From Mesobacillus persicus (lineage in GTDB: Bacteria > Bacillota > Bacilli > Bacillales > Cytobacillaceae), in contig NZ_FOBW01000005.1 of assembly GCF_900109925.1 (NCBI RefSeq), positions 124,001 to 188,000 of the forward strand: a stretch of 64,000 nt of DNA, read 5' to 3'. This document shows, in pieces, positions 46,127-54,131 of the stretch. Made by a program: the position numbers and the translations under genes. Position 1 is the stretch's first letter; every line of letters starts with the position of its first letter. The notes under the pieces are model-generated. The model saw only the letters and a program-made list of their open reading frames with translations, made no database searches and was not told the origin of the DNA.

Positions 46127-46867
46127 TTAGTAGGATGCGTAAACCTCCTCTTCCATCCAGCATTTATCCCACTTGTAAAACTCTAGGATTTGAGTTTTTT
46201 CATCAAATGTAATTACAAACTTACAATTAAAAATAGATCCAAATAAAACCCAGTCATCATGGATTTCTTCGTATCTGCCTTGGTAATATTCAAAATCCCT
46301 TTTAGGAATAACAAAAGCAAAGGCGTCTTTATAATCGGTTGATTCCGTTGCTCTAGGAAGACTTCTACCTTTTAATATTAAGCCAAATAATTTATGAACA
46401 GAATTAGGTCTATCATTTGATGCTATACCGTTAGGCTTAGTTCCAATTTTAGCCTCACATCTCAAATAAATTTTCTCACCTTTTAAATCTACTTCAGCCT
46501 CAAAATCCATTAACCTATTGGAGTCACAATTATATGTATATACTTTAAATTCCATTAACTTTTTACACTTTTCATTTAAAGCTTCAACAAATTTCTTTTC
46601 AGTTATATCTTTCTTCTTAAGTAGAAATGTAATTTGATCCCCCATCCTAACTTCAGATGTTTTCCATCCAGCATCGATCCATGAACGTGCATGGGAATGA
46701 GTTCCATGTAATTCATTTGCCCACCATGCTGGATAATTATATGCTGATTTAGGTAGATTAAACTGTAAAATTTCTTCTATTTCAGTAAATGTAAGTTTTT
46801 GTTCTGATGCCTCCTTAGATTTTTGTTTAAGATACTCATATAATTTTATGTACTTACCGTTATACAT
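46127..46867 (-). CDS. Unknown protein with DUF7662-like N-terminus
   Basis: 246 residues. The first 75 (KYIKLYEYLKQKS... LTFTEIEEILQFNLPKSAYN, WWANE, ARSWIDAGW) match a small domain I believe is DUF7662, found at the N-terminus of nucleases and regulators. The remaining 170 residues form an alpha/beta domain (DFEAEVDLKGEKIYLRCEAKIG, with E...E-K spaced like a PD-(D/E)xK core), which could be nuclease but is not certain. AAGGGGGG RBS. No partner gene is obvious. Confidence 0.55.
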   Translation of the reverse strand: MYNGKYIKLYEYLKQKSKEASEQKLTFTEIEEILQFNLPKSAYNYPAWWANELHGTHSHARSWIDAGWKTSEVRMGDQITFLLKKKDITEKKFVEALNEKCKKLMEFKVYTYNCDSNRLMDFEAEVDLKGEKIYLRCEAKIGTKPNGIASNDRPNSVHKLFGLILKGRSLPRATESTDYKDAFAFVIPKRDFEYYQGRYEEIHDDWVLFGSIFNCKFVITFDEKTQILEFYKWDKCWMEEEVYASY

Positions 46868-46982
46868 CTATTAATCCCCCCTTGATCCGTCCATATATCT
46901 ATAAAAATTTTACACTTAACATATATAGAATAACATTGAAAAAAATTATAGCTGCTAAACAACAGAAAAACATGCAAAAGTC

Positions 46983-47019
46983 AAAAAAAAAAAAAAAAAT
47001 GAAACCAATGTGATTTCAT
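46983..47019 (-). terminator. Poly-A17 tract with short hairpin
   Basis: Seventeen A residues on the plus strand preceded, on the minus strand, by ATGAAA...TTTCAT. This would terminate minus-strand transcription coming from the ligase fragment at 47035, so it may be the old terminator of a lost ligase gene. The rest of 46868-47034 is empty. Confidence 0.5.
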
Positions 47020-47034
47020 CTTGAAATACTAATA

Positions 47035-47130
47035 CTAATTCCATTCTACAAATGACGGTATCCTTAAGAATCCAGCTTTAGTTAGGTGCCTATATTTCAC
47101 TCTTAAACTTAATCGGCTCAATTGGCCAGT
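47035..47130 (-). pseudogene. 3' fragment of an ATP-dependent DNA ligase gene
   Basis: RVKYRHLTKAGFLRIPSFVE, WN-stop matches the last 20 residues of the ligase at 29550 (RVKYRNLTKAGLLRIPSFVE). Beyond about 30 residues the frame slips (a small indel) and is cut by hairpin repeat 9. Confidence 0.8.
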
Positions 47131-47180
47131 GGCTCAGACCCCCACTGAAGTAACGCTTTACTCCACCGGGGGACTGACCC
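47131..47180 (+). repeat. Hairpin repeat copy 9
   Basis: GGCTCAGACCCCC, consensus core, GGGGGACTGACCC. A ligase tail abuts on the left and a DndB-like fragment on the right, so both flanks are broken genes. Confidence 0.88.
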
Positions 47181-47183
47181 TAA

Positions 47184-47477
47184 ACCCTTGAGGCTGTCGG
47201 AAATTTTGTTAGCACCTCAAGCGTGAAAAAACAAAATCAGGAAATCATTAAGTCGGAAATTAAAAATCGGTTTCTCGATAAAAATCACAAAGAGGATATT
47301 AAACACTACTTAAAAGAAGAACGGGAATTTATAATCCCGCCAATCACCTTAGTTTCACCAGAGCCTTTAATTTTCGTTAGAACTAGGTTCGAAAATGAAC
47401 TGGAACAAGCTCGAATTTTATCAGATAAAGAGTTTATAAGAATTTGTGGTGCCTGGCACGCCCCGAGGGTAAACTAA
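47184..47477 (+). pseudogene. Fragment of a DndB/DGQHR-like gene
   Basis: An open frame runs from the hairpin repeat: LEAVGNFVSTSS, SEIKNRFLDKNHKEDIKHYL, EREFIIPPITLVSPEPLIF. This resembles the N-terminal part of DndB/DGQHR proteins, which control DNA phosphorothioation. It stops inside a GGTGCC repeat (47448-47468), so both ends are bounded by repeats. No other dnd gene is present. The GTG at 47223 has no RBS. Confidence 0.6.
47448..47468 (+). repeat. GGTGCC-family repeat, short copy
   Basis: GGTGCCTGGCACGCCCCGAG; supplies the last codons and stop of the DndB-like fragment. Confidence 0.55.
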
Positions 47478-47868
47478 GCCGCCCTGTCGTTTACCACAAT
47501 TCCAAAGGTATTAAAATCTCCAAAAATATTGGGATCAGGTGGCTGCCCCAAATGCCGCTCAAAACCTCTCAATCTTCTAAAAATCCGAGGCGACAGCGCA
47601 CTGCTTCCTAAATTAGCATGGCTTTTTTTAGCTTAGTAGCGCACTTACCACAACTGTCCTTTTTTCGACAATTTTTTCAGTCTTCAGAAATAAAAAAAAG
47701 CCCTCATTAAAACCGTATAAAATCAGGGTTTTTCAAACAAAATTTCGATTACTGCGACAAATAGTTTGCACTTAGACAAAAGTTTTGCCCCCAATAAACA
47801 AATGCGCACTTATCTGCATGTCACATAAATTCTCCTTATTATTCAATAGTCTTAAAAGGAGATTGAAT
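47478..47868. other. Gene-free region upstream of XRE regulator
   Basis: No coding sequence recognised. A hairpin-like AAGCCCTCATT...AATCAGGGTTTTT sits at about 47699-47737, which could terminate plus-strand transcription from the left. The promoter of the XRE gene must be in the last 100 bases. Confidence 0.35.
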
Positions 47869-48096
47869 GTGACGAAACATAAAGTAATGAACATTGGTCC
47901 TGCAATTAAAAGACTGAGGAAGCAGAAGTTGATGTCTCAGGAGGAATTGGCAGAGCATAGCTCGCTTGGATTAAGAACCATTTCAGCCATCGAAAATAAT
48001 GAGGAGGACCCCCGTTTTAGCACACTCTACAATTTGGCTATTGGACTAGATATCGATATTCTTGATCTAGTAGTTGAAATAAAAAAAGAATTATAA
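47869..48096 (+). CDS. XRE-family transcriptional regulator, minimal
   Basis: 75 residues, essentially one HTH_3 domain: IGPAIKRLRKQKLMSQEELA, HSSLGLRTISAIENN, FSTLYNLAIGLDI. GTG 47869 fits AAGGAG at 7 bases; the frame is open further upstream but without an RBS. It has no effector domain, so it is a small Cro/SinR-like repressor. It stands 330 bases before the comK-like gene; a regulatory link is possible but not shown. Confidence 0.8.
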   Translation: MTKHKVMNIGPAIKRLRKQKLMSQEELAEHSSLGLRTISAIENNEEDPRFSTLYNLAIGLDIDILDLVVEIKKEL

Positions 48097-48424
48097 TACC
48101 AGCCAATACAGTCCTATCCCACCTAAAGAAAGAGATGAAAGGGAAAGCTCTCAATACTTTCCCTTCTCTCCACTCACCTACGAGCCAACAAATACGAATT
48201 CATATTTTCTCACACTTTTTTGTAAACCCTTTCAAAATCTAAACTACTTTTGATCAACTAAACACATACGGTTTTAGTTGATCCTTCCCATAAAAGTAAA
48301 TATATCGTTTAAAGGTGGAATGAATCCTATATGAGTGACTAACAACTAGTGCCTTTCAACAGAAAAAAGATCAAACGATACATTACAACCGACCTCCTAA
48401 CTGCGGGTCAAAGGAGCCGAATCG
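48097..48424. other. Upstream region of comK-like gene
   Basis: 328 bases. Contains a 9 bp hairpin without T-run (AAGGGAAAG/CTTTCCCTT, 48139-48165) and the inverted repeat at 48252. A-rich and T-rich blocks (AAAATC...CTTTTG near 48233-48253) could be ComK boxes (AAAAN5TTTT), but spacing is not exact. Confidence 0.4.
48252..48283. promoter_or_regulatory. Perfect 11 bp inverted repeat upstream of comK-like gene
   Basis: GATCAACTAAA, 10-base spacer, TTTAGTTGATC. No T-run follows, so it is more likely an operator or RNA stem than a terminator. It lies about 140 bases before the start codon. Confidence 0.6.
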
Positions 48425-48949
48425 ATGTTAATAAAAAGGCATTATCTAATTAATCAGCAATTTATGAGCATGGCTGGTTTCTATGATCGCCATGGCAAAC
48501 TGTGCACCTTAGTTCGTGAAACCGAAAGGACGTTTATAGTTGACAAATCTCCCATCGAAATCCTAGATGAAAGCATTTGCTGGGTTGGCTACGATTTAAA
48601 AGGAGCCATACTCGCATCAAAGAGATTGCTTGGGGATATTCAAATGTGCCCCATCATGGTGAATCCGGTTGAACGAATCGTTCTGTTTCCGACGCAATCA
48701 CATAAAAATGCTGAAACAACATGGCTTAATCCGGCCCATATTAGACGCACCATCAGCATGAACAGACAAACACTTGTAAGATTCACAAACGGCACCACAT
48801 TACTCATTCCATCAAGACTTTCTTCCTTCAACACGAAAATCCAAAACGCTGAACAACTTGAGGATATAACCGCACGTGGGCCAAATAGTACTTTCTCCTT
48901 CATTCTAGATCCAAAAAAACGCAAGAAAAAGAAGAAGCAACGACAATAA
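48425..48949 (+). CDS. comK: ComK-family competence transcription factor
   Basis: 174 residues; B. subtilis ComK has 192. Shared features: SPIEILDESICWVGYDLKGA, then PIMVNPVERIVLFPT, TTWLNPAHIRR, RFTNGTTLLIPSRLSSFNTK. The C-terminus is short and very basic (KKRKKKKKQRQ) instead of the longer acidic ComK tail that MecA recognises, so turnover control may differ. ComK binds paired AT-boxes and activates DNA-uptake and recombination genes. ATG with AAAGGAG 9 bases upstream. Monocistronic. Confidence 0.85.
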   Translation: MLIKRHYLINQQFMSMAGFYDRHGKLCTLVRETERTFIVDKSPIEILDESICWVGYDLKGAILASKRLLGDIQMCPIMVNPVERIVLFPTQSHKNAETTWLNPAHIRRTISMNRQTLVRFTNGTTLLIPSRLSSFNTKIQNAEQLEDITARGPNSTFSFILDPKKRKKKKKQRQ

Positions 48950-49062
48950 ATATGAACGATTGTGGGTGAGTGTTATATACGCTTTTCCCATCTAAAAATA
49001 AAACACCAAAAATGAGGAGATAATAAGCCATTTATCTCCTTTTAAAAAGGAGAACCCCATCT

Positions 49063-49917
49063 GTGAACGGAATCATTAAACGACAAAAGAGGAAAGATTT
49101 TGCTCAAATTCACAATCACCCATTACAACGTTTGACCGATATTCGAGCCATTGGCGTACTGGCCCATTTAATGTCTATGCCCGAAAATTGGGTCATTCGT
49201 AAAACCCATCTATACAGCACGTATGGTCGGGGCCCGATTTCCAGTGGGATTGCGGTGCTTGAACAACTTGGATACTGGGTTGAACTGACCTATCGGGATG
49301 GAAGGAAGAATATTCATCTTTACCATCTTTCCGATGTTCCCTTTACAGACAGTGAAGTAGAGGAATTGATTTTAGAGGTTGAAAAGGCTGGCTTTAAAGT
49401 GAAACACATCAGTGAACCTTATCATCACTTACTCATCGCTCCAATCGAAGGATATGTAGACCCCTTTTCTACTGTTGATTTTCAACAGTTGAAATTGAAC
49501 AGTCCATTTTCAACAGTTGAAAATCGACAGCTATTAAATAAAGAGAAAAAAAGAAAGAGAGAACAAATAAATAGAGATCAAACAAACATTGTGAATTCAC
49601 AAGATGACCACCCTCTCTCCCATTTAGATGAATTTGAAAAAGCCATAAAAAATGTTTGTAATGAGCTCTATGTCGAATATGCCCCAGGTAGATGGAGCAA
49701 ACGATCCTGGAACACACTCACCCAAGAGTTTATAAAGGAAACAATCGAAACAAATCGGTATAAGAATATTCCTAGAAACCAGATAAGGGCCTATACAGAA
49801 GCAGCCATTCGGAAAATGGCCTTCTTCAACGATAAAAAGAACCAAAAGATACCCGTGGCACAAACCATTCCCACCCGTCCAGTGCCATTTTATGACTGGT
49901 TAAATGCCGACTCTTAA
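49063..49917 (+). CDS. Replication-initiator-like protein with N-terminal HTH, full copy
   Basis: 284 residues. Residues 10-85 have a winged-HTH (LTDIRAIGVLAHLMSMPENW, LYSTYGRGPISSGIAVLEQL) like phage and plasmid replisome organisers. A charged linker (about 145-180) leads to a C-terminal helical domain (KNIPRNQIRAYTEAAIRKMA). GTG start after AAAAGGAG. The 26967 and 55410 copies are truncated versions. It is convergent with the nuclease fragment at 50106, keeping the order of the 27-kb locus. A DNA-replication role is inferred from the domain layout only. Confidence 0.7.
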   Translation: MNGIIKRQKRKDFAQIHNHPLQRLTDIRAIGVLAHLMSMPENWVIRKTHLYSTYGRGPISSGIAVLEQLGYWVELTYRDGRKNIHLYHLSDVPFTDSEVEELILEVEKAGFKVKHISEPYHHLLIAPIEGYVDPFSTVDFQQLKLNSPFSTVENRQLLNKEKKRKREQINRDQTNIVNSQDDHPLSHLDEFEKAIKNVCNELYVEYAPGRWSKRSWNTLTQEFIKETIETNRYKNIPRNQIRAYTEAAIRKMAFFNDKKNQKIPVAQTIPTRPVPFYDWLNADS

Positions 49918-50015
49918 CGTTGCTTGGACAACCGAACTTTTCCTTGTTTCAAGCAAGTCATCGATATTGAAAATCGGGAAAATGATTCATCACACCATCT
50001 CATTAGGCAGATAAA

Positions 50016-50043
50016 AACCTGAGTTCTAATAGGAACTCAGGTT
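50016..50043. terminator. Terminator of the full replication-like gene
   Basis: AACCTGAGTTC, loop TAATAG, GAACTCAGGTT; same hairpin as at 27733. Confidence 0.8.
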
Positions 50044-50105
50044 CTCCCTACATTATTAAGATTGATCCTGACACTACCCTTCGTAAATAATACTCTGTGA
50101 AAACC

Positions 50106-50377
50106 TTACTCACCCACCATACCGTCATTATCATTATCGCGCATATAGGGGTATAACCAGTGATCACTCGTTATTGGCATACTGAAACCTGCTGCTTTTG
50201 CTTCTTTAATTGTCACCTGTCCATTACCGTTTGTATCAACGCTAGAAATATCACCGTTTGTGTTTGAACTGGTTGAATTGGAAGGCTCACTGTCTGTTAA
50301 ACCGAGTGATTCGTTAACTTTATCAGGGTTCACATTATCAAATGTATCAACGATTTTGTTGCCCATTAAAGTATATT
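50106..50377 (-). pseudogene. 3' fragment of the secreted nuclease gene
   Basis: Nearly identical to the last 92 codons or so of the gene at 27825 (from YTLMGNKIVDTFDNVNPD to DNDNDGMVGE), with one R-to-K change. Homology ends at 50377 inside the nuclease domain; the frame continues a little into unrelated sequence but has no signal peptide or catalytic motif. So this is the right-hand end of the duplicated block. Confidence 0.85.
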
Positions 50378-50810
50378 GTACATCTGAATTTACTGGGATA
50401 AATATAACAAAGTTTAATTCCTCTATACTTGTACATATTTTTTCCCATATCATATGGGTGAAATTATTATTTTCGAGATAGAAAAAGCTACAAATATTTA
50501 AATTAAGGCTCTGTTAAAGAATTGTGTTGATTATTAATATAGAAATAGCTTGGTTTAAGAACCAAGCTATTTTTGCATTCATTTAAATGTCTTCTTAAAC
50601 TAAAGCCTCCGATAGTTTTAAGTGCAATATTTCACAAACTTTTTTAAAGTCCCCCATTTTAGCTGAATATTTGAAAAGCCCTTTTAGTTATGATATCTCC
50701 CTTGTCAAACCAAAAAATATTAATTTTCCATGCAATATTACATAATTAATAAAAAAATACCAGATACTTGTTATAGAATATAAAATTAAACTTAAAAAGG
50801 AATTGATTAT
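50378..50810. other. Gap with a terminator and AT-rich DNA
   Basis: A perfect hairpin AATAGCTTGGTT-TAAG-AACCAAGCTATT plus TTT lies at 50544-50573. Left of it, GGCTCTGTTAAAG at about 50507 resembles an insertion-sequence end, but no partner end or transposase is visible. The right part holds the DUF3231 promoter. Confidence 0.45.
50544..50576 (+). terminator. Strong intrinsic terminator
   Basis: 12 bp perfect stem with 4-base loop and T-run; no intact gene ends just upstream, so it is probably left over from a lost gene. Confidence 0.75.
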
Positions 50811-51818
50811 ATGGATAATACAAAGGCTGTAAAGTTAACTGCGGGTGAGTTAGCACACTGTTGGGAACAGTTAATGAATAATAGTATGTCAAGTGTTGTT
50901 TTGGAGTATCTGACCTTAACAACAGAATTAGAAGAAGTAAAATCTCTTTGTAGTGAGGCGGGTTCTATTTCTAAATCTGCTGTACAATTTTTTGAATCTG
51001 TTCTACGAAGTGAAAACTATCCAATCCCCAAAGGTTTTAACATTAAAGATGATTTAAACCCAAATGCCCCTAAGATGTATACGGATGTTTTTATACTATT
51101 TTATTTAAATAATATGTCTAAAATTGGAATGTCCTTAACAAGTATGGCACTATCCGATTCAGTAAGGGAGGATATCCGTAATTTTTTCCATGAACAATTA
51201 AAAAACATTTCAAGTTTATTTGAACGTACAACAACTATTCTATTGGAAAAGGGAGTATTTGTAAGACCTCCTTCAATTACCTACACTCATGAAACAAACC
51301 CAATTGCAGATAAAGGATTTTTGGGTAACTTCTTTAATGATAATAGAGAATTAACGGCAAGAGAAGCAAATGAGCTACACAAAAATGTTTTTATGAATTA
51401 TATTGGTAAAAACTTATTAATTGGATTTATTCAATCTACATCTAATCAGCAATTAATGAGTTTATTGCAACATGGAAAAGAATTAGCTTTAAATATTATA
51501 GACAAATTAGGTGATATTTTAGTTCAAAATGATTTGCCTATTTCAATGACTTGGGATACGAATGTTTTGGATGGTAAAACCTCTCCTTTTTCAGATAAAT
51601 TAATATCTTATCTATTAGACCAACTTAATCGTGATGGTATCGCCAGTTATGGGTATAGTGCAGCAGTAAGTATCCGAAAAGATTTAAAAACTACATATGC
51701 AAAGATAATTGCAGATGTGTATCAATATGAAGAAAATATAAAATCCTTTATGATAAAAAATGAGTGGATGGAGAAACCTCCTGTTTCACTAAATAGGGAT
51801 AAGCTTGCTCAAGACTAA
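50811..51818 (+). CDS. DUF3231 family protein
   Basis: 335 residues, built of two similar halves (about 1-165 and 170-335), each a four-helix bundle: LTAGELAHCWEQLMNNSMS and LTAREANELHKNVFMNYIG begin the two halves. This duplication is the mark of DUF3231, which is related to spore coat F-type proteins. ATG with AAAAGGAA upstream. A sporulation or stress role is inferred; metal ligands of ferritin-like folds are not clearly conserved. Confidence 0.85.
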   Translation: MDNTKAVKLTAGELAHCWEQLMNNSMSSVVLEYLTLTTELEEVKSLCSEAGSISKSAVQFFESVLRSENYPIPKGFNIKDDLNPNAPKMYTDVFILFYLNNMSKIGMSLTSMALSDSVREDIRNFFHEQLKNISSLFERTTTILLEKGVFVRPPSITYTHETNPIADKGFLGNFFNDNRELTAREANELHKNVFMNYIGKNLLIGFIQSTSNQQLMSLLQHGKELALNIIDKLGDILVQNDLPISMTWDTNVLDGKTSPFSDKLISYLLDQLNRDGIASYGYSAAVSIRKDLKTTYAKIIADVYQYEENIKSFMIKNEWMEKPPVSLNRDKLAQD

Positions 51819-51826
51819 AGAAAAAT

Positions 51827-51860
51827 AAAGCTACCAAAGTACGGTAGCTTTTTGTTTTTT
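51827..51860 (+). terminator. Terminator of DUF3231 gene
   Basis: AAAGCTACC, loop AAAGTAC, GGTAGCTTT, then TTGTTTTTTT. Confidence 0.85.
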
Positions 51861-51929
51861 TTAAGGAGTATTCCAAATCTCCTTTAAGAAATGGTGAGTG
51901 TACTCGATATATGAAAGCCATTATTCCAC

Positions 51930-52015
51930 TAAAGGTAAGCGTTTGAAGTTATCTCCGGCTTTTCCCCTGCTCCACACGGAACGTGCCAGTTTCCTAGCAT
52001 TCCGCGTTCCATCTA
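51930..52015 (-). ncRNA. 3' end of a group II intron (domain V-like hairpin)
   Basis: On the minus strand CGGAATGCTAGGAAACTGG leads into CACGTTCCG: a hairpin with a GAAA tetraloop and a bulge as in group II domain V, followed by an AGGGGAAAAGCC stretch towards the intron end. It lies just downstream of the intron-protein fragment, as expected. The 5' half of the intron is absent, so it cannot splice. Confidence 0.55.
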
Positions 52016-52064
52016 ACGATGGTTTTGTTAATTATAAGTTTCAAGTTACTCTTGTTGTTTTGGG

Positions 52065-52753
52065 TTATTTGATTTGTTCTAATTCACATGCTTCCCGATA
52101 TTTATTAATTTTCTGTAGCACCGGTTCTGTGATACCCAATTTTTTCATGAGTAGGTTCATCTTAATTATATCTGTCATATGGATAAGTTTATGTACATCT
52201 TTATGAAGGATGCGTAGGTTATGAAACTTGTCGCTTCCACCGAGTTGTATAGGAATAAAGTGATGGCAGTGCAAGTCATGTGCTTGAAGAAATAATCCTG
52301 TGATTTCACATTTTCCATTTTTCATACTATATCGGCTTATTCGATTATCCATATATTCGACACTGCGTGTCGGGATTTTCGACTCCATTAAAAGAGCTAT
52401 TTCTTGCTTGATATTCTTGTGCAAGTTCTTATGAATCTGCGCTCGACCTTTCACCGTGAATGGTGTTAGACTTTGTGTAAAACTAATCACGTTTTTTGTC
52501 TGAACATTCGCGATAGGGAAAAGGTGAATACCTGCAATTTTAAAAGTCTTGAATCCTAAACTATAAAATTTCTTGTAGGTTGGTGGTGGATTCGTTGGAT
52601 GTGCGTATTTCCCGATAGGCTTAAGACGATTGTACATCATTGCACGTATTTCATAGGCAAGACGTGAGAACGCTAAATTGACATGTGTTGCTCTATTAAA
52701 GTAATTATGTAGACCTAATACAAAACTATTAAAGCGTAAAGCATTTGAAAAAA
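52065..52753 (-). pseudogene. C-terminal fragment of a group II intron reverse transcriptase/maturase
   Basis: From hairpin repeat 10 an open frame reads NALRFNSFVLGLHNYFNRAT, then the X/maturase region and a C-terminal HNH endonuclease: CEITG, DLHCHHFIPIQLGGSDKFHN, VHKLIH. About 225 of some 600 residues remain; the reverse-transcriptase core is gone. Truncation falls exactly at the repeat. Confidence 0.85.
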
Positions 52754-52805
52754 GGGGTCAGACCCCCACTGAAGTAACGCTTTCCTCCACCGTGGGACTG
52801 ACCCC
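52754..52805 (+). repeat. Hairpin repeat copy 10
   Basis: Variant CTTTCCTCCACCGTGGGACTGACCCC (split: CTTTCCTCCACC, GTGGGACTGACCCC), shared only with copy 11. Broken genes lie on both sides. Confidence 0.9.
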
Positions 52806-52810
52806 AAACC

Positions 52811-52882
52811 TTTCAATCGAATTTAGTTCTAATTGGATTGATTACAGTAATCATAATGATTGTCGTAAATAGAAAAAAGTAA
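52811..52882 (+). pseudogene. C-terminal remnant of a small holin-like type I toxin
   Basis: Frame reads SNLVLIGLITVIIMIVVNRK, K-stop: the transmembrane helix and basic end of small Bacillus type I toxins (TxpA/Bsr-like). The start is lost at hairpin repeat 10. Downstream layout (CCGCCC..., a hairpin, and a terminator at 52982) matches the usual toxin/antisense-RNA arrangement. Confidence 0.55.
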
Positions 52883-53109
52883 CCGCCCCCAGCCCGACCA
52901 AAGGATAAAGGGGTGTTACCTTTTTCAAAACACCTTTTAGATTTTCTAGGTCAGCCGCTCTTCATGCGGCATGTAGTTGTGTTGACTGAGCATTCCAGTG
53001 CTCGGTCAATTTTTATTTTATATACTTTCTAAATTAATTATACATCAATATATGGTCCAAATAAAAATAATTTAATAATAGGGGTTTGAGTCAAGTTTTT
53101 ATGAAAAAT
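52883..53109. other. Type I toxin 3' region with terminator; otherwise empty
   Basis: Holds AAAGGGGTGTT...AAACACCTTTT (about 52904-52935), which could end an antisense antitoxin RNA on the minus strand, and TTGACTGAGCA-TTCCAG-TGCTCGGTCAA with TTTTT (52982-53014), the terminator of the toxin mRNA. No other gene seen up to copy 11. Confidence 0.5.
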
Positions 53110-53156
53110 GCCCCCCCCACTGAAGTAACGCTTTCCTCCACCGTGGGACTGACCCC
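53110..53156 (+). repeat. Hairpin repeat copy 11
   Basis: Same core variant as copy 10 but the left arm is reduced to CCCCCCCC, so the outer stem cannot form. Confidence 0.85.
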
Positions 53157-53189
53157 AAACCTTCATTAACGAAAAACCTCGTATTTCGA

Positions 53190-54131
53190 CTAATAGTTCT
53201 CAGTGATCCCCCCTAGTGAAGAGGCTTTAATGGTCGGATCCTTCATAATTTCTACGATTTCATCCTTCGTCCCATAAACGATTACGCCTAGTATTTCTAC
53301 ATCGTCTATACCAATATTTTTCATAGTATTGTAGGTTTTTTGGTGTTCACTGGAAGCACTCGTATTCAGCAACTCTAGGAACTCTTCATATTCATATGCC
53401 CAGTCTGACGCTGAAGGATAAGAATTTCTTATGGAAAAGCCTAATGCTTCATTCTCCCTAATAAACGTTGCAGACCAGTCGTATTCCTTCGCCTCTTGTT
53501 TGAACGTGTTTAATTGGGTATTGCTATAGGTATTTAGCCAAAACCAAGTCATTTCTGGTAGCTGCAGGGTAGGAAGCTCACTTGGCTTATATGGCTGATC
53601 AAAGGATAGAGCTACCTCATATATTTTTTCCCCATCCATACTTTCAATCAATTCTTCATCATTTTTATATTTTTTGTAATCAACCTCTGGATGAAAAAAC
53701 AGCATTTCCCTCCAACCATTTTCTTTATAAGATAATTGCCAATCCTCTCCCGTGACTCCGATGCTGCTACCTGCACCTCTTGAAATCAATACAGATGGAT
53801 TCAAACCGAATTGATATTGTTTTTGTTCAATAACAATCGATTTAATTTTCATGTCCTTTGAAATCTTATAATGGCTCATACCTCCTAGAATACCCCTTGA
53901 ATCCACTGTTTCACTGATGTATCCGTTCGGTGTGCTAAGTCGTACATAAGCATCCCATTGCTTAAATGCCTTTTGGCTAAAATAAGCTGAAATTGCGAAA
54001 TTGGCTATGGTTAGTAGAACGAACACGATGATAGAAACGAAAACAATCGTTATGAACGACTTCCTTTTACCTTTGTTTATAGCTTTTTTTATCTTCTTCT
54101 CATCAAAAATATCCTCTGAGTATTCATCCAT
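53190..54131 (-). CDS. Anti-sigma factor with Sigma_reg_N/Sigma_reg_C domains (YhdL-like)
   Basis: 313 residues: a cytoplasmic N-terminus (1-25), one transmembrane helix (FITIVFVSIIVFVLLTIANF, about 26-46) and a large extracellular part. Sigma_reg_N starts right after the membrane (YFSQKAFKQWDAYVRLSTPN) and Sigma_reg_C is in the second half (ELPTLQLPEMTWFWLNTYS, then IGIDDVEILGVIVYGTKDEI). The gene overlaps the sigma factor gene by 8 bases. It would hold the sigma factor at the membrane until an envelope signal arrives. Confidence 0.85.
   Translation of the reverse strand: MDEYSEDIFDEKKIKKAINKGKRKSFITIVFVSIIVFVLLTIANFAISAYFSQKAFKQWDAYVRLSTPNGYISETVDSRGILGGMSHYKISKDMKIKSIVIEQKQYQFGLNPSVLISRGAGSSIGVTGEDWQLSYKENGWREMLFFHPEVDYKKYKNDEELIESMDGEKIYEVALSFDQPYKPSELPTLQLPEMTWFWLNTYSNTQLNTFKQEAKEYDWSATFIRENEALGFSIRNSYPSASDWAYEYEEFLELLNTSASSEHQKTYNTMKNIGIDDVEILGVIVYGTKDEIVEIMKDPTIKASSLGGITENY

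Noticed and set aside
48640-48924. 94-residue minus-strand frame
   Set aside because: Antisense to the comK-like gene.
50260-50481. 73-residue plus-strand frame
   Set aside because: Antisense to the nuclease fragment and crosses its breakpoint; no start signals.
50507-50520. Insertion-sequence end (GGCTCTGTTAAAG)
   Set aside because: No matching inverted end, target duplication or transposase nearby.
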